Origin: Paracoccaceae bacterium
Lineage (GTDB): Bacteria; Pseudomonadota; Alphaproteobacteria; Rhodobacterales; Rhodobacteraceae
NCBI GenBank assembly: GCA_020832725.1
Contig: JAFIEC010000418.1
Coordinates: forward strand, 1-64,000
DNA: 64,000 nt
Direction of reading: 5' to 3'
Shown here: piece by piece, positions 1 through 8,787 of the stretch
How positions within the stretch are numbered: the stretch's first letter is position 1
Layout: each line of letters opens with the position of its first letter
Notes under the pieces: model-generated
What the model saw: the letters and a program-made list of their open reading frames with translations, nothing else
Told to the model about the DNA's origin: nothing
The model's database searches: none
Made by a program: the position numbers and the translations under genes

Positions 1-226
1 CGAAGAGGGGCCGAATCAGGGCCGCATCACCGACAATATCGCCTCTGGCAAGGTGTTCGCGGATCTTGACATCGCGCCGCTGGACCCGGCGGTTGACCGC
101 GCAATGGTCTGCGGGTCACTGGCGTTCAATCTGGATGTGAAGAAGATCCTCGAACAGGCCGGCCTGCGCGAAGGCGCCAATTCCGACCCGGCAGAATATG
201 TCGTCGAAAAAGCCTTCGTGGACTGA
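1..226 (+). CDS. fpr: Ferredoxin--NADP+ reductase, C-terminal part (cut by window edge)
   Basis: The reading frame enters at base 2 and ends at TGA 224-226, giving the last 74 residues. The tail reads MVCGSLAFN, then a leucine-rich helix, then NSDPAEYVVEKAFVD. That is the C-terminal NADP-binding end typical of bacterial ferredoxin/flavodoxin-NADP reductases, in which the conserved CGS segment contacts NADP and the last residues stack on FAD. These enzymes move electrons between NADPH and ferredoxin or flavodoxin in the cytoplasm. The start and FAD-binding domain lie outside the window. It is followed by a long gap, so it is probably not co-transcribed with pstS. The family call is from recalled conservation of this tail. 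Confidence 0.85.
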   Translation, partial: EEGPNQGRITDNIASGKVFADLDIAPLDPAVDRAMVCGSLAFNLDVKKILEQAGLREGANSDPAEYVVEKAFVD

Positions 227-648
227 TCAAGCGATCACGGGCTGTGACAACCAGGCTTGAGGCCAGCAGGTGCTGGCCTTGAGGGCGTGACACCGATGCG
301 CGGCGCGTCAACGCATCGCCGCTTCACCCCGACAGGGCTATCCGCGCGTCAATATGGTGCGCGACAGGGGCGGCGCCAAGCAGGCGCGCGCGCCCCCCGC
401 GTGGCCTGCGTGCGTTGGGCATGATGCCATCCTGCGTCGTCGCGTGGCATCATGGCGATCTGACAATCAGAAATCCGGATCGCCCGGTTTCTGCCCGCAT
501 CTGGACCGCGCCTGCATCGGCTTCATGAAACATGCCAATGCTGCCGGGCTCCCTGTGCCCGGAGGCCACCATGCGCAATGGTGCTTGGCGCTGTATCCCA
601 CACCCCCGAAAGTTCATGGTCTGCACCCGCATCGACGGGTGCGGCCAA
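227..648. other. Gap between fpr and pstS promoter
   Basis: No convincing coding sequence here; the short open frames lack family features and ribosome sites. It holds the stem-loop at 261-278 and a second inverted repeat at 421-453 (ATGATGCCA, 15-base spacer, TGGCATCAT, perfect 9-bp arms). The rest of the gap shows nothing I can name. It ends at the Pho box that starts at 649. Confidence 0.5.
261..278 (+). terminator. Stem-loop downstream of fpr, possible terminator
   Basis: GGCCAGC (261-267), loop AGGT, GCTGGCC (272-278): a perfect 7-bp stem starting about 35 bases after the fpr stop. There is no real T-run after it (ttgaggg), so it may be a weak or Rho-assisted terminator or only an RNA 3'-end stabiliser. 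Confidence 0.4.
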
Positions 649-666
649 CTGTCATGATCCTGTCAT
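649..666 (+). promoter_or_regulatory. Pho box upstream of pstS (PhoB operator)
   Basis: Two perfect copies of CTGTCAT (649-655 and 660-666) are separated by GATC, the 7-4-7 layout with 11-bp periodicity known for PhoB dimers. It sits 64 bp upstream of the pstS ATG. A sequence like tatcca lies about 10 bases downstream, where the -10 element of PhoB-activated promoters is expected. This predicts induction of pstSCAB under phosphate limitation. Confidence 0.93.
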
Positions 667-730
667 GTCGGGTCTTTATCCAGCGACTCATCGAAACGGC
701 CCGACAGGGCGCAAACCACAGGAGCGTTTC

Positions 731-1702
731 ATGCGCAGTTCCCTCAAGCTTTCGCTGACCGCATCGGCACTGGCCCTGGCCGCTGGTGCTGGCCAGGCCC
801 AGAACATCGACCCGAACCTGCCTGTTTATGAAGCAGCATCGGGGGTTTCGGGCAATCTGACCTCGATCGGGTCGGATACGCTAAACAACCTGATGACGCT
901 GTGGTCCGAAGGCTTCCGCAGCTTCTATCCGAATGTCGCAGTGCAGATTCAGGGCGCTGGCTCGGGCACCGCTCCGCCCGCTCTGGTCGAAGGCACTGCC
1001 CAGTTCGGCCCGATGTCGCGCCCGATGCGCGGCACTGAAATCGAGGAATTTGAAGCCCGCTACGGCTATGAGCCGCTGCCGATGCGCGGCGCGATTGACG
1101 CGCTGGGCGTGTTCGTGCACCGCGACAACCCGGTCGAATGCCTGAGCATGCAGGAAGTCGATGCGATCTTCTCCTCCACCCGCGCTGGCGGTGCGGATGA
1201 GGCCATCACCACCTGGGGTCAGGTTGGCCTGACCGGCGAATGGGCAGACCGCCCTGTTGCCATGTATGGTCGCAACTCGGCCTCGGGCACCTATGGCTAT
1301 TTCCGCGAAGTGGCGCTGTTCGGCGGCGATTACAGCGCGGAAGTGCGCGAGCAGCCCGGTTCCTCGACCGTGATCCAGGGCGTTGCCGCCGACATCAATG
1401 GTATCGGTTATTCGGGTGTTGGTTACGGCACAGCAGACGTGAAGGCCATTGATATTCGTGGCGCGGACGGCAATTGCTACTCGCCGGTCGCAGAAGATGC
1501 AGCTTCGGGCAACTACCCGATTGCACGCTTCCTGTATATCTACATGAACGTGGACCCGAATGCCGAACTGGAACCGCTGCGCGCCGAATTTGTGCGCTAT
1601 GTCTACAGCCAGCAGGGCCAGCAGGACGTTGTGCGCGCAGGTTTCTTCCCGCTGGTGAACTTCATCGCCGAGCAGGATCTGGAAGCTTTCGGCCTGAACT
1701 GA
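731..1702 (+). CDS. pstS: Phosphate ABC transporter, periplasmic phosphate-binding protein PstS
   Basis: 323 residues. The start at 731 follows an aggagcg ribosome site and opens a Sec signal peptide (basic start, hydrophobic LSLTASALALAAGAG, cleavage near QAQ at about 24). Phosphate-contacting segments of the PstS fold are visible: GSDTL near residue 45, AGSGTAPP near 76 and NSASGTYGYF near 181. It captures inorganic phosphate in the periplasm and delivers it to PstCA. Upstream in-frame ATGs from 578 add a non-signal sequence and are rejected. It is first in pstSCAB, behind the Pho box at 649-666 and followed by a strong hairpin with T-run at 1719-1750. That hairpin should make pstS mRNA more abundant than the permease mRNA. 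Confidence 0.95.
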   Translation: MRSSLKLSLTASALALAAGAGQAQNIDPNLPVYEAASGVSGNLTSIGSDTLNNLMTLWSEGFRSFYPNVAVQIQGAGSGTAPPALVEGTAQFGPMSRPMRGTEIEEFEARYGYEPLPMRGAIDALGVFVHRDNPVECLSMQEVDAIFSSTRAGGADEAITTWGQVGLTGEWADRPVAMYGRNSASGTYGYFREVALFGGDYSAEVREQPGSSTVIQGVAADINGIGYSGVGYGTADVKAIDIRGADGNCYSPVAEDAASGNYPIARFLYIYMNVDPNAELEPLRAEFVRYVYSQQGQQDVVRAGFFPLVNFIAEQDLEAFGLN

Positions 1703-1718
1703 GCACTTGCCCAGAGCG

Positions 1719-1750
1719 GATGGGGCGGCCAGCACCGCCCCATCTCTTTT
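1719..1750 (+). terminator. Intra-operon terminator-like hairpin between pstS and pstC
   Basis: GATGGGGCGG (1719-1728), loop ccagca, CCGCCCCATC (1735-1744), then tctttt. A perfect 10-bp GC-rich stem with a T-run is a textbook intrinsic terminator shape. pstC starts 27 bases later, so partial readthrough is required. The likely role is to set a high PstS to PstC ratio. Confidence 0.75.
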
Positions 1751-1776
1751 GCATATTTTCCTGATGGACACGCAAT

Positions 1777-4401
1777 ATGAGTGACAGCGCCCCGACCACC
1801 AGCGAACGCGGCATTGCGGCACGGCAACGGCGGATGACGACCCGCACCAGTGTCAAACTGGGCGAGAATATCGCGCAAGGGGTCATCACCGTTGGCGGGC
1901 TGATGGTGATCGTTGCGGTTCTGGGGATCATGGTATTCCTGTTCCGCGTGGTCATGCCGCTGATGGCAGGCGGCGAGTTGCAGGGCAATGTCCGCTACCA
2001 GCTTGATACCGAACAGGACGTCATCTGGATCAATGGCGACGAGTTTCAGACCCTGGGCATTGCAGTAGCCGCCGAAGGGCGGGTGATTACCTATCATATC
2101 CCCACCGGCACGGAAGTTTCGCGCGAGCAGTGGGATTTTCGCGGGGCCGGGGTGACGGCGGTTGCCGGCACCTTGCAGCGCGACCGCGTGGCCTTTGGCT
2201 TCGATGACGGGGTTGTCCGGTTTGCCACGCTTGGGGTTCAGACCGAAACGACAGCGCGGCGCAACATGCCAGGCGGGTTGATCGAGATTGATGCGCGCGA
2301 CCGTATGCTGGATGGGCGCGTCTTCACCGAAGTTGGCACAGGCGATTTCAGAACGCTGTCGAGCGTGATTGAGCTTGGCGAAGGGCAGCAGATTTCAGAC
2401 CTGCCGATCATCGCGATCGATTATCGCATCGGCGGCACGCGCGAGCGCCCGACAATTGCTTTCGCCACGGTTGACGCCGACAATCAGGTGCGGGTCAGCC
2501 AGTCGCGTGTGCAGATCAACATGATGACCGGGCAGGAAACGGTCACGACCACCACCACAGATTTGCCGCCGCTGGCAGGCTTGGCACCGGATGCGACAGT
2601 GACAAGTCTGCTGCTGTCGGGCACGGGGGATCGCGCCATTGTGGCCAGCGATGACGGCTATGTCTTCCGCTATGACCTGCGGGACATGAACAATCCGTCG
2701 CTGGCCGAAACGCGGCGTGTGGCCGATGAAGGGGTTGCGGTGACCGCGATGACCTTTCTTTCGGGCGAAGAGACCCTGATTGTCGGCACGGAAGATGGCG
2801 GGCTGAACGCGTTTTTCCGCCTTCAAACCGGCACGAGCGAGACGACTGATGGCCGCGAACTGGTGCGCGCCCGCACCCATGCGCCGATGCCCGCGTCCAT
2901 TGTCGATCTCTCTGAAGCGCAGCGTCAGAAGGAATTTGTCGCCATCGATACGCAAGGCAATGTCTGGGTCTATCATTCGACCTCTGATCAGGTGCTGTTT
3001 CAACTGGCGCGCTCGGGCGATGTGACAACCGATTCCAGCGGCATGATCTTTCCGCGCTCGAACGGGGTGATGCTGGTCAGCCAGGGCGGCGAGGTCGAAG
3101 CCTGGCAATACACCCAGCGCCACCCCGAAGTCACGCTGGGGGTGCTGTTCGGCAAGATCTGGTATGAAGGCTATATGGAGCCGAGCTATGTCTGGCAATC
3201 CACCGCCGGCACCGATCTGGCAGAGCCGAAATATTCGCTTGTGCCCCTGATCTTCGGCACGTTCAAGGCTGCGTTCTATGCGATGATCTTTGCCGTACCG
3301 ATTGCGCTGATGGCTGCGATCTACACGTCGGAATTCGTGGACAAGCGCGTGCGCGGCACCGTGAAGCCGATGATGGAGATGATGGAATCGCTGCCCACGG
3401 TGGTTCTGGGCTTCATTGCCGCGCTGGTGCTGGCCCCGCTGGTCGAGGAATGGATCGGCGCGGTGCTGCTGGGCTTCTTCGCGCTGCCGATGGGGCTGAT
3501 GATCGGTGCCTTCGCCTGGCAGTCCCTGCCCGCGCAGACCGCGCTGAAATATGACGGTTTTCCGAAATTCGTGCTGATGGGTATGTCGATCCTTCTGACT
3601 GCATGGATCGCCGCGCGGCTTGGTGTCCCGCTGGAGCAGGCTTTGTTCTATGGCGATTTCAAGCAATGGACGACGGGGCGCATTGGCACAGGCACGCCGT
3701 TCATGTTCCTGATCCTGCTGCCGCTAAGCTATTTCCTGGCCGCCTGGGGTTTTCGCAAGCAATTCGGGCACCACTACCGCGACATTATTTCCGGCATGAA
3801 TCGTTCGCGTGCGGGGATGGTCGATGCGGGCCGCTGGATGGCGCTGCTGGCAATCGCGATGGTGTTGTCCTTTGCGGTGGCATCACTGCTGACGATGATC
3901 GGCTATGACCCGCGCGGCAGCTTCATAGACAGCTATCAGCAACGCAACGCGCTGGTGGTGGGCTTCATCATGGCCTTTGCTGTCATCCCCAATATCTACA
4001 CGCTGGCCGAAGACGCGCTGAATTCGGTGCCCGGCCATCTGCGCGCGGCCTCGCTGGCTTGCGGGGCAACACCGTGGCAGACCGCGCGCTGGGTGGTGTT
4101 GCCGACTGCCGCTTCGGGCGTGTTCTCGGCGGTGATGATGGGAATGGGGCGCGCGGTGGGCGAAACCATGATCGTGGTGATGGCTGCGGGCAATACGCCG
4201 ATCATGGAGTGGAACATCTTTTCGGGGCTGCGCACGCTTTCGGCCAATATCGCGATCGAACTGCCAGAGGCGGTTAAGGATGGCACAAATTACCGCGTGC
4301 TGTTCCTGGCTGCGCTGACGCTCTTTATCATGACCTTTGTCATCAACACAGGCGCGGAGCTGATCCGCCAGCGCTTTCGCAAGCGTGCCTTCAATCTGTA
4401 A
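1777..4401 (+). CDS. pstC: Phosphate ABC transporter permease PstC, long form with periplasmic propeller-like domain
   Basis: 874 residues, far longer than the roughly 300-residue E. coli PstC. One N-terminal membrane segment (about residues 31-57) is followed by about 420 extracytoplasmic residues. The BPD-permease domain, with its membrane helices and the EAA-type loop (LACGATPWQTARWVVLP), comes after about residue 483. The large domain contains recurring blade-like strands ending D-G-x-V/L-x-x-F/Y near residues 135-152, 284-302, 331-350, 385-404 and 428-446, which suggests a beta-propeller. Long PstC proteins are known in pseudomonads and relatives. With PstA it forms the channel through which PstB drives phosphate. 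The function of the extra domain is not known to me. Confidence 0.9.
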   Translation: MSDSAPTTSERGIAARQRRMTTRTSVKLGENIAQGVITVGGLMVIVAVLGIMVFLFRVVMPLMAGGELQGNVRYQLDTEQDVIWINGDEFQTLGIAVAAEGRVITYHIPTGTEVSREQWDFRGAGVTAVAGTLQRDRVAFGFDDGVVRFATLGVQTETTARRNMPGGLIEIDARDRMLDGRVFTEVGTGDFRTLSSVIELGEGQQISDLPIIAIDYRIGGTRERPTIAFATVDADNQVRVSQSRVQINMMTGQETVTTTTTDLPPLAGLAPDATVTSLLLSGTGDRAIVASDDGYVFRYDLRDMNNPSLAETRRVADEGVAVTAMTFLSGEETLIVGTEDGGLNAFFRLQTGTSETTDGRELVRARTHAPMPASIVDLSEAQRQKEFVAIDTQGNVWVYHSTSDQVLFQLARSGDVTTDSSGMIFPRSNGVMLVSQGGEVEAWQYTQRHPEVTLGVLFGKIWYEGYMEPSYVWQSTAGTDLAEPKYSLVPLIFGTFKAAFYAMIFAVPIALMAAIYTSEFVDKRVRGTVKPMMEMMESLPTVVLGFIAALVLAPLVEEWIGAVLLGFFALPMGLMIGAFAWQSLPAQTALKYDGFPKFVLMGMSILLTAWIAARLGVPLEQALFYGDFKQWTTGRIGTGTPFMFLILLPLSYFLAAWGFRKQFGHHYRDIISGMNRSRAGMVDAGRWMALLAIAMVLSFAVASLLTMIGYDPRGSFIDSYQQRNALVVGFIMAFAVIPNIYTLAEDALNSVPGHLRAASLACGATPWQTARWVVLPTAASGVFSAVMMGMGRAVGETMIVVMAAGNTPIMEWNIFSGLRTLSANIAIELPEAVKDGTNYRVLFLAALTLFIMTFVINTGAELIRQRFRKRAFNL

Positions 4402-4422
4402 TTTCGGGGCTTGGGAACAGAC

Positions 4423-6171
4423 ATGACCAGCTATAACCAACAACTCCCACCCGCATCCGGTGCCGCCGGGGTGGCCGCCGTCGCCACGAAAGATACCATC
4501 GCACCGCGTGCGCGCCGCCGCTATTCGGCCGATCTTTCGGCATTGGGTGAACCCGCGCTTTGGGGGTTTGGCGGCGCGCTGGCGCTGGGCATCATCATGA
4601 TTGCGCTTTTCCTGATGGTGGTGCTGTATAACGGGGCCACGACCTTCTGGCCCAAACCCATCGACCAGGTAGAGCTGACCGATGGCAGCGTGATTGCGGG
4701 GGTTGAACGGCGCGGCACGATCTTCCGCCCCGATCTGCCGCGCCTGACCGAAGATCAGCGCGCCGAGGTCGAGGCCAATGACGGCTTCGCCTATCGCACC
4801 CTGTACCAGACTGCGAATTTCGACCTTTATGGCGATGATTTTCAGTGGGTCGCGGATTTCGAAACCGCCAATATCACGCAGCCCGAGGATTTCTACTATT
4901 TCGAACGCCAGACTTGGGGCGTGTTCGTCGGTCGCATTGCCAGCATGACCATTGACGGCCAGGAAATGGCGTATGACCCCGCAGTGCTGCGGCGCGAACA
5001 GCGCGCGGCGCGCGAGCGGTTCACCGAAATACGCAATCTGGAGCGCCGCGAGATTGGCGGGCTGAATTTTCAGATCGAACGCGAGCGTCTGAACCAGCGC
5101 CGCGCTGTGCTGCGCATGGGCGAGGATGGCGCCGCGCCAGTCGTGGCCGAGTCACAGGCGCGCATCGCCGAATTGCAGGCCGAATTTCAGGAGTTGCAGG
5201 CGCGTGTGAATGAAATCCGCAGCACCGACCGGCGCTATACTGTTACGCTGGAAGAGGTCGGCGGCCGCCAGATTGCCCCGGAAATCAGCCAGATCGTGCG
5301 CTATTATCCCGCTAACGCTATCGGCTTCTTCGACAAGCTCGGCATTTATGTGTCGCGCTGGTGGGAATTCGTCTCGGCCGAACCGCGAGAGGCCAACACG
5401 CAAGGCGGCGTGTTGCCCGCGATTTTCGGCACCGTGGCGATGACGCTGCTGATGGTTGTTTTCGTGGCGCCTTTCGGGGTGATCACGGCGCTATATCTGC
5501 GCGAATATGCCAAACAGGGGCGGATCACCTCTATTGTTCGCATTTCGGTCAACAATCTGGCCGGTGTTCCCAGTATTGTTTACGGTGTGTTTGGTCTGGG
5601 CTTCTTCGCCTACACAATGGGCGGCACGATTGACCAGCTATTCTACCCCGAAAACCTGCCCAACCCGACCTTCGGCAAGGGCGGTATCCTGTGGGCATCG
5701 CTGACGCTGGCGTTGCTGACCGTGCCGGTGGTGATCGTGGCCACCGAAGAAGCACTTGCCGCCGTGCCGCGTTCGATGCGCGAAGGCTCGCTGGCCTGCG
5801 GCGCGTCGAAATGGCAGACCATCCGCTATGTCGTGCTGCCCAAGGCGCTGCCGGGCATCATGACGGGGATGATCCTGGCGATGGCGCGCGGTGCGGGCGA
5901 AGTGGCGCCGCTGATGCTGGTGGGTGTGGTCAAGCTGGCCCCCGCCCTGCCGATTGACACGTTCTACCCCTTCATCCACCTTGATCGCAGCTTCATGCAT
6001 CTGGGCTTTCATATCTTCGATGTGGGCTTCCAGTCGCGCAACTCGGAAGCAGGCAAGCCGATGGTCTTTGTCACCACGCTGCTGCTGCTGGCGCTGATTG
6101 TCACCATGAATGCCACTGCCATCATCATCCGCAACCGCCTGAAGCGCAAATACGCGACCGGCCAGTTCTGA
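4423..6171 (+). CDS. pstA: Phosphate ABC transporter permease PstA, long form
   Basis: 582 residues from the ATG at 4423, preceded by ttggga. A TTG at 4411 would add four residues and is less likely. A first membrane helix (ALALGIIMIALFLMVVLY) precedes a large periplasmic stretch resembling the DUF3333 region of proteobacterial PstA. Residues about 190-270 within it are charged and heptad-like (RERFTEIRNLERRE ... QARIAELQAEFQELQARV), a likely coiled coil. The permease domain follows, with the coupling loop LACGASKWQTIRYVVLP. It pairs with PstC in the inner membrane. It lies 21 bases after pstC and 9 bases before pstB, so they are one operon. Confidence 0.92.
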   Translation: MTSYNQQLPPASGAAGVAAVATKDTIAPRARRRYSADLSALGEPALWGFGGALALGIIMIALFLMVVLYNGATTFWPKPIDQVELTDGSVIAGVERRGTIFRPDLPRLTEDQRAEVEANDGFAYRTLYQTANFDLYGDDFQWVADFETANITQPEDFYYFERQTWGVFVGRIASMTIDGQEMAYDPAVLRREQRAARERFTEIRNLERREIGGLNFQIERERLNQRRAVLRMGEDGAAPVVAESQARIAELQAEFQELQARVNEIRSTDRRYTVTLEEVGGRQIAPEISQIVRYYPANAIGFFDKLGIYVSRWWEFVSAEPREANTQGGVLPAIFGTVAMTLLMVVFVAPFGVITALYLREYAKQGRITSIVRISVNNLAGVPSIVYGVFGLGFFAYTMGGTIDQLFYPENLPNPTFGKGGILWASLTLALLTVPVVIVATEEALAAVPRSMREGSLACGASKWQTIRYVVLPKALPGIMTGMILAMARGAGEVAPLMLVGVVKLAPALPIDTFYPFIHLDRSFMHLGFHIFDVGFQSRNSEAGKPMVFVTTLLLLALIVTMNATAIIIRNRLKRKYATGQF

Positions 6172-6180
6172 GTTAGACCC

Positions 6181-6990
6181 ATGAGCGAAACACTCGAATT
6201 TGAACCGACCGCCTATCACGTCAAGAAATCCAGCGAAGGCCCGGCGCTGGAGATCAAGGATTTCAACCTGTGGTATGGTGACACCCAGGCGCTGTTCAAC
6301 AACAATCTGGAAATCCAGAAAGGGCAGGTGACAGCGCTGATCGGCCCGTCGGGCTGCGGCAAATCCACCTTGCTGCGGTGTCTGAACCGGATGAATGATC
6401 TGGTGGACGGGCTGAGGATCGAAGGCCAGATCACTGTTGACGGGTTCGACATCTACGCCAGAGGCGTCGATGTGATCGCGCTGCGCAAACGCATGGGCAT
6501 GGTGTTCCAAAAGCCCAACCCCTTCGCGATGTCGATCTATGACAACATCACCTATCCGCTGCGCGTGGACGGGGTGACCAAGAAGTCGATCCTTGATGAC
6601 ACAGTCGAACATGCGCTGAGCAAGGCGGCGCTTTGGAAAGAGGCCAAGGATCGCCTGAACGAAAGCGCATTGGGGCTGTCTGGCGGCCAGCAACAGCGCC
6701 TGTGTATCGCTCGGGCCATTGCCTCTGACCCGGAAGTGCTGCTGATGGATGAACCCTGCTCTGCGCTTGACCCGATTGCCACTGCCCGGATCGAGGAACT
6801 GATCGAAGAGCTGAAGGGCAGCTATTCCATCGTGATGGTCACGCATTCGATGGCGCAGGCAGCGCGGGTTTCGGACAACACTGCCTTCATGTATCTGGGT
6901 CGGCTGATCGAATATGGCGATACCGACACGATCTTCACCAACCCGCAAAAAACGCGCACCAATGACTATGTGACCGGCCGGTTCGGCTGA
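6181..6990 (+). CDS. pstB: Phosphate ABC transporter ATP-binding protein PstB
   Basis: 269 residues with all ABC landmarks: Walker [11 protein letters not shown]-loop (VFQKPNPF, the wording typical of PstB), signature LSGGQQQRL, Walker [13 protein letters not shown] and the switch histidine in MVTHSM. It has about 15 extra residues before the ABC domain. It hydrolyses ATP for phosphate import and in other bacteria takes part, with PhoU, in repressing PhoR when phosphate is plentiful. Last gene of pstSCAB; phoU is not next to it but lies 7 kb away on the other strand. Confidence 0.96.
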   Translation: MSETLEFEPTAYHVKKSSEGPALEIKDFNLWYGDTQALFNNNLEIQKGQVTALIGPSGCGKSTLLRCLNRMNDLVDGLRIEGQITVDGFDIYARGVDVIALRKRMGMVFQKPNPFAMSIYDNITYPLRVDGVTKKSILDDTVEHALSKAALWKEAKDRLNESALGLSGGQQQRLCIARAIASDPEVLLMDEPCSALDPIATARIEELIEELKGSYSIVMVTHSMAQAARVSDNTAFMYLGRLIEYGDTDTIFTNPQKTRTNDYVTGRFG

Positions 6991-6997
6991 TCACCCC

Positions 6998-7033
6998 GGC
7001 GCCCCGACTGCCGGAACTGGCGGCAGGGGTGCC
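6998..7033 (+). terminator. Long hairpin after pstB, probable transcription end
   Basis: Two stacked stems: GGCGCCC (6998-7004) with GGGTGCC (7027-7033, one G-T pair) outside, and CTGCCG (7008-7013) with CGGCAG (7021-7026) inside, loop gaactgg. It lies immediately after the pstB stop. No T-run follows, so this is a structural call only. Confidence 0.5.
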
Positions 7034-7446
7034 CCAGTCCTGAATTATTTCGTCATGCCGTGTCATGCCCCCGTATCATCCGCGGGCCGCCGCAGCGTGA
7101 TGCCCCATGCTTCGGGCAATGCGCCGACAGCATGCATGCTACATGCAGCGCAAATTAGCAGCAAACAGAAGCGGGGTTGCCCAAATAAGCGGCAATCCCG
7201 CCCGAAACCCATGCGCTGCGCGCGCCCGGCCCGGTCTTTGATTGTAACCGGCCATGCGCGGCGAAATACAGCACGTGCTGATTATCGTGATCAGATGCAT
7301 GCCCGACGGACTGATCCTGGCAGATGCTGCCCGCCGGACATGCGCAACAGGCTCGCTGCTGCGAGAAGGATATGGGGCGCGCAGTGGTCCAGGTCAAGCC
7401 GCGCCCGTCCTTCCCAATGCAGTCGCATCAAAGGAGGATGCACCGC
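7034..7446. other. Gap between pstB and urtA, presumed urt promoter region
   Basis: No supported gene. The urtA ribosome site, AAGGAGG at 7431-7437, is the only element I can place with certainty. I looked for a sigma-54 promoter (GG-N10-GC), which would fit nitrogen-controlled urea uptake, and did not find one with correct spacing. Two GTCAT repeats at 7052-7066 are spaced 10 bp, not the 11 bp of a Pho box. Confidence 0.5.
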
Positions 7447-8727
7447 ATGGTTAAAAAATCTCTGCTTTCCACTGTCGCTGCCACGACGTTGCTTGCCGCG
7501 GCCCCTGCACTTGCTGATTGCCCGATTCAGGTGGGCGTGCTGCATTCGCTGTCGGGCAGCATGGCGATTTCCGAAACCACATTGCGCGACGTGATGCTGA
7601 TGCTGATTGACCAGCAGAACGCCAAGGGCGGCGTGCTGGGCTGCGAGTTGGAAGCGGTTGTCGTTGATCCGGCCTCTGACTGGCCACTATTCGCCGAGCT
7701 TACCCGCCAGCTTCTGACCGTTAACGAAGTCGATGTGATCTTCGGCGCCTGGACTTCGGTGTCGCGCAAGGCACTTCTGCCGGTGCTGGAGGAACTGAAT
7801 GGTCTGTTCTTCTATCCGGTTCAGTATGAAGGGCAGGAAAGCTCGCGCAATGTGTTCTACACAGGTGCTGCGCCCAATCAGCAGGCCATCCCCGCTGTTG
7901 ACTATTTCCTTGAAGAACTGGGCGTTGAAAGCTTCGCGCTGCTGGGCACCGACTATGTCTATCCCCGCACCACCAATGCCATTCTGGAAGCCTATCTTCT
8001 GGACAAGGGCATCGCCGCCGAAGATATCTTCGTCAACTACACCCCCTTCGGCCATGCCGACTGGTCAACCATTGTCTCTGACGTGATTGCGCTGGGCGCG
8101 GGCGGCAAGCAGGTTGGTGTGATTTCAACCATCAATGGCGATGCGAATATCGGCTTCTATACAGAGCTTGCCGCACAAGGGGTCAGCGCCGATGACATCC
8201 CCGTGGTTGCCTTCTCGGTCGGCGAGGAAGAGCTTTCGGGCCTTGATACCTCGCGTCTGGTCGGCCATCTGGCGGCGTGGAACTACTTCATGTCTGCCGA
8301 TACCGAGGCCAATGAAGAGTTCATCGCCGCCTGGCATGAGTTCATCGGCGATGAAGCCCGTGTGACCAACGATCCGATGGAAGCCCATTATATCGGCTTC
8401 AACATGTGGGTGAATGCGGTAGAGGCTGCGGGCACCACGGATGTTGATGCAGTGCGTGAAGCCATGTGGGGCCAGGAATTCCCCAACCTGACCGGCGGCA
8501 TGGCTGTGATGAACACCAATCATCACCTGTCGAAACCCGTGCTGATCGGCGAGATCCGCGCCGATGGCCAGTTCGATATCATCAGCCAGACCGACGAGGT
8601 TCCGGGCGAGGCATGGTCGCCCTTCCTAGAAGAAAGCGCCACGCTGACCAGCGACTGGCAGGTTCTGGGCTGCGGCATGTATGACACGGCCACCGAAAGC
8701 TGTGTGCAGTTGACATCGAACTACTGA
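7447..8727 (+). CDS. urtA: Urea ABC transporter, urea-binding protein UrtA
   Basis: 426 residues; the start at 7447 is fixed by AAGGAGG nine bases upstream. Signal peptide MVKKSLLSTVAATTLLAAAPALA. The mature protein has the Periplas_BP_5 (Leu/Ile/Val-type) fold, with the UrtA-like opening IQVGVLHSLSGSMAISE, the segment VFGAWTSVSRKA and FYPVQYEGQE. These distinguish it from amino-acid binders and agree with UrtA of cyanobacteria and proteobacteria. It binds urea (or short amides) in the periplasm for UrtBCDE. First gene of urtABCDE and followed by a strong hairpin. No urease genes are in view, so the fate of the urea cannot be read here. Confidence 0.92.
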   Translation: MVKKSLLSTVAATTLLAAAPALADCPIQVGVLHSLSGSMAISETTLRDVMLMLIDQQNAKGGVLGCELEAVVVDPASDWPLFAELTRQLLTVNEVDVIFGAWTSVSRKALLPVLEELNGLFFYPVQYEGQESSRNVFYTGAAPNQQAIPAVDYFLEELGVESFALLGTDYVYPRTTNAILEAYLLDKGIAAEDIFVNYTPFGHADWSTIVSDVIALGAGGKQVGVISTINGDANIGFYTELAAQGVSADDIPVVAFSVGEEELSGLDTSRLVGHLAAWNYFMSADTEANEEFIAAWHEFIGDEARVTNDPMEAHYIGFNMWVNAVEAAGTTDVDAVREAMWGQEFPNLTGGMAVMNTNHHLSKPVLIGEIRADGQFDIISQTDEVPGEAWSPFLEESATLTSDWQVLGCGMYDTATESCVQLTSNY

Positions 8728-8736
8728 CAACAACCG

Positions 8737-8762
8737 GGCAGGGGGGCTGTGGTCCCCCTGCC
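8737..8762 (+). terminator. Intra-operon hairpin between urtA and urtB
   Basis: GGCAGGGGG (8737-8745), 8-base loop, CCCCCTGCC (8754-8762): a perfect 9-bp stem without a T-run. It starts 10 bases after the urtA stop. It parallels the hairpin after pstS and probably protects urtA mRNA or lowers downstream expression. It also buries the alternative GTG start of urtB at 8749 in its loop. Confidence 0.55.
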
Positions 8763-8787
8763 ACTGTCTTGCCGAAAGCCCCAGCCC

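Noticed and set aside
7052..7066. Possible second Pho box upstream of urtA (GTCAT repeats)
   Set aside because: The two GTCAT copies are spaced 10 bp, not the 11 bp seen in both genuine Pho boxes here, and the flanking bases do not match.
7300..7340. Sigma-54 promoter before urtA (ctggcag ... ctgcc)
   Set aside because: The GG and GC doublets are 8 or 12 bases apart rather than the required 10.
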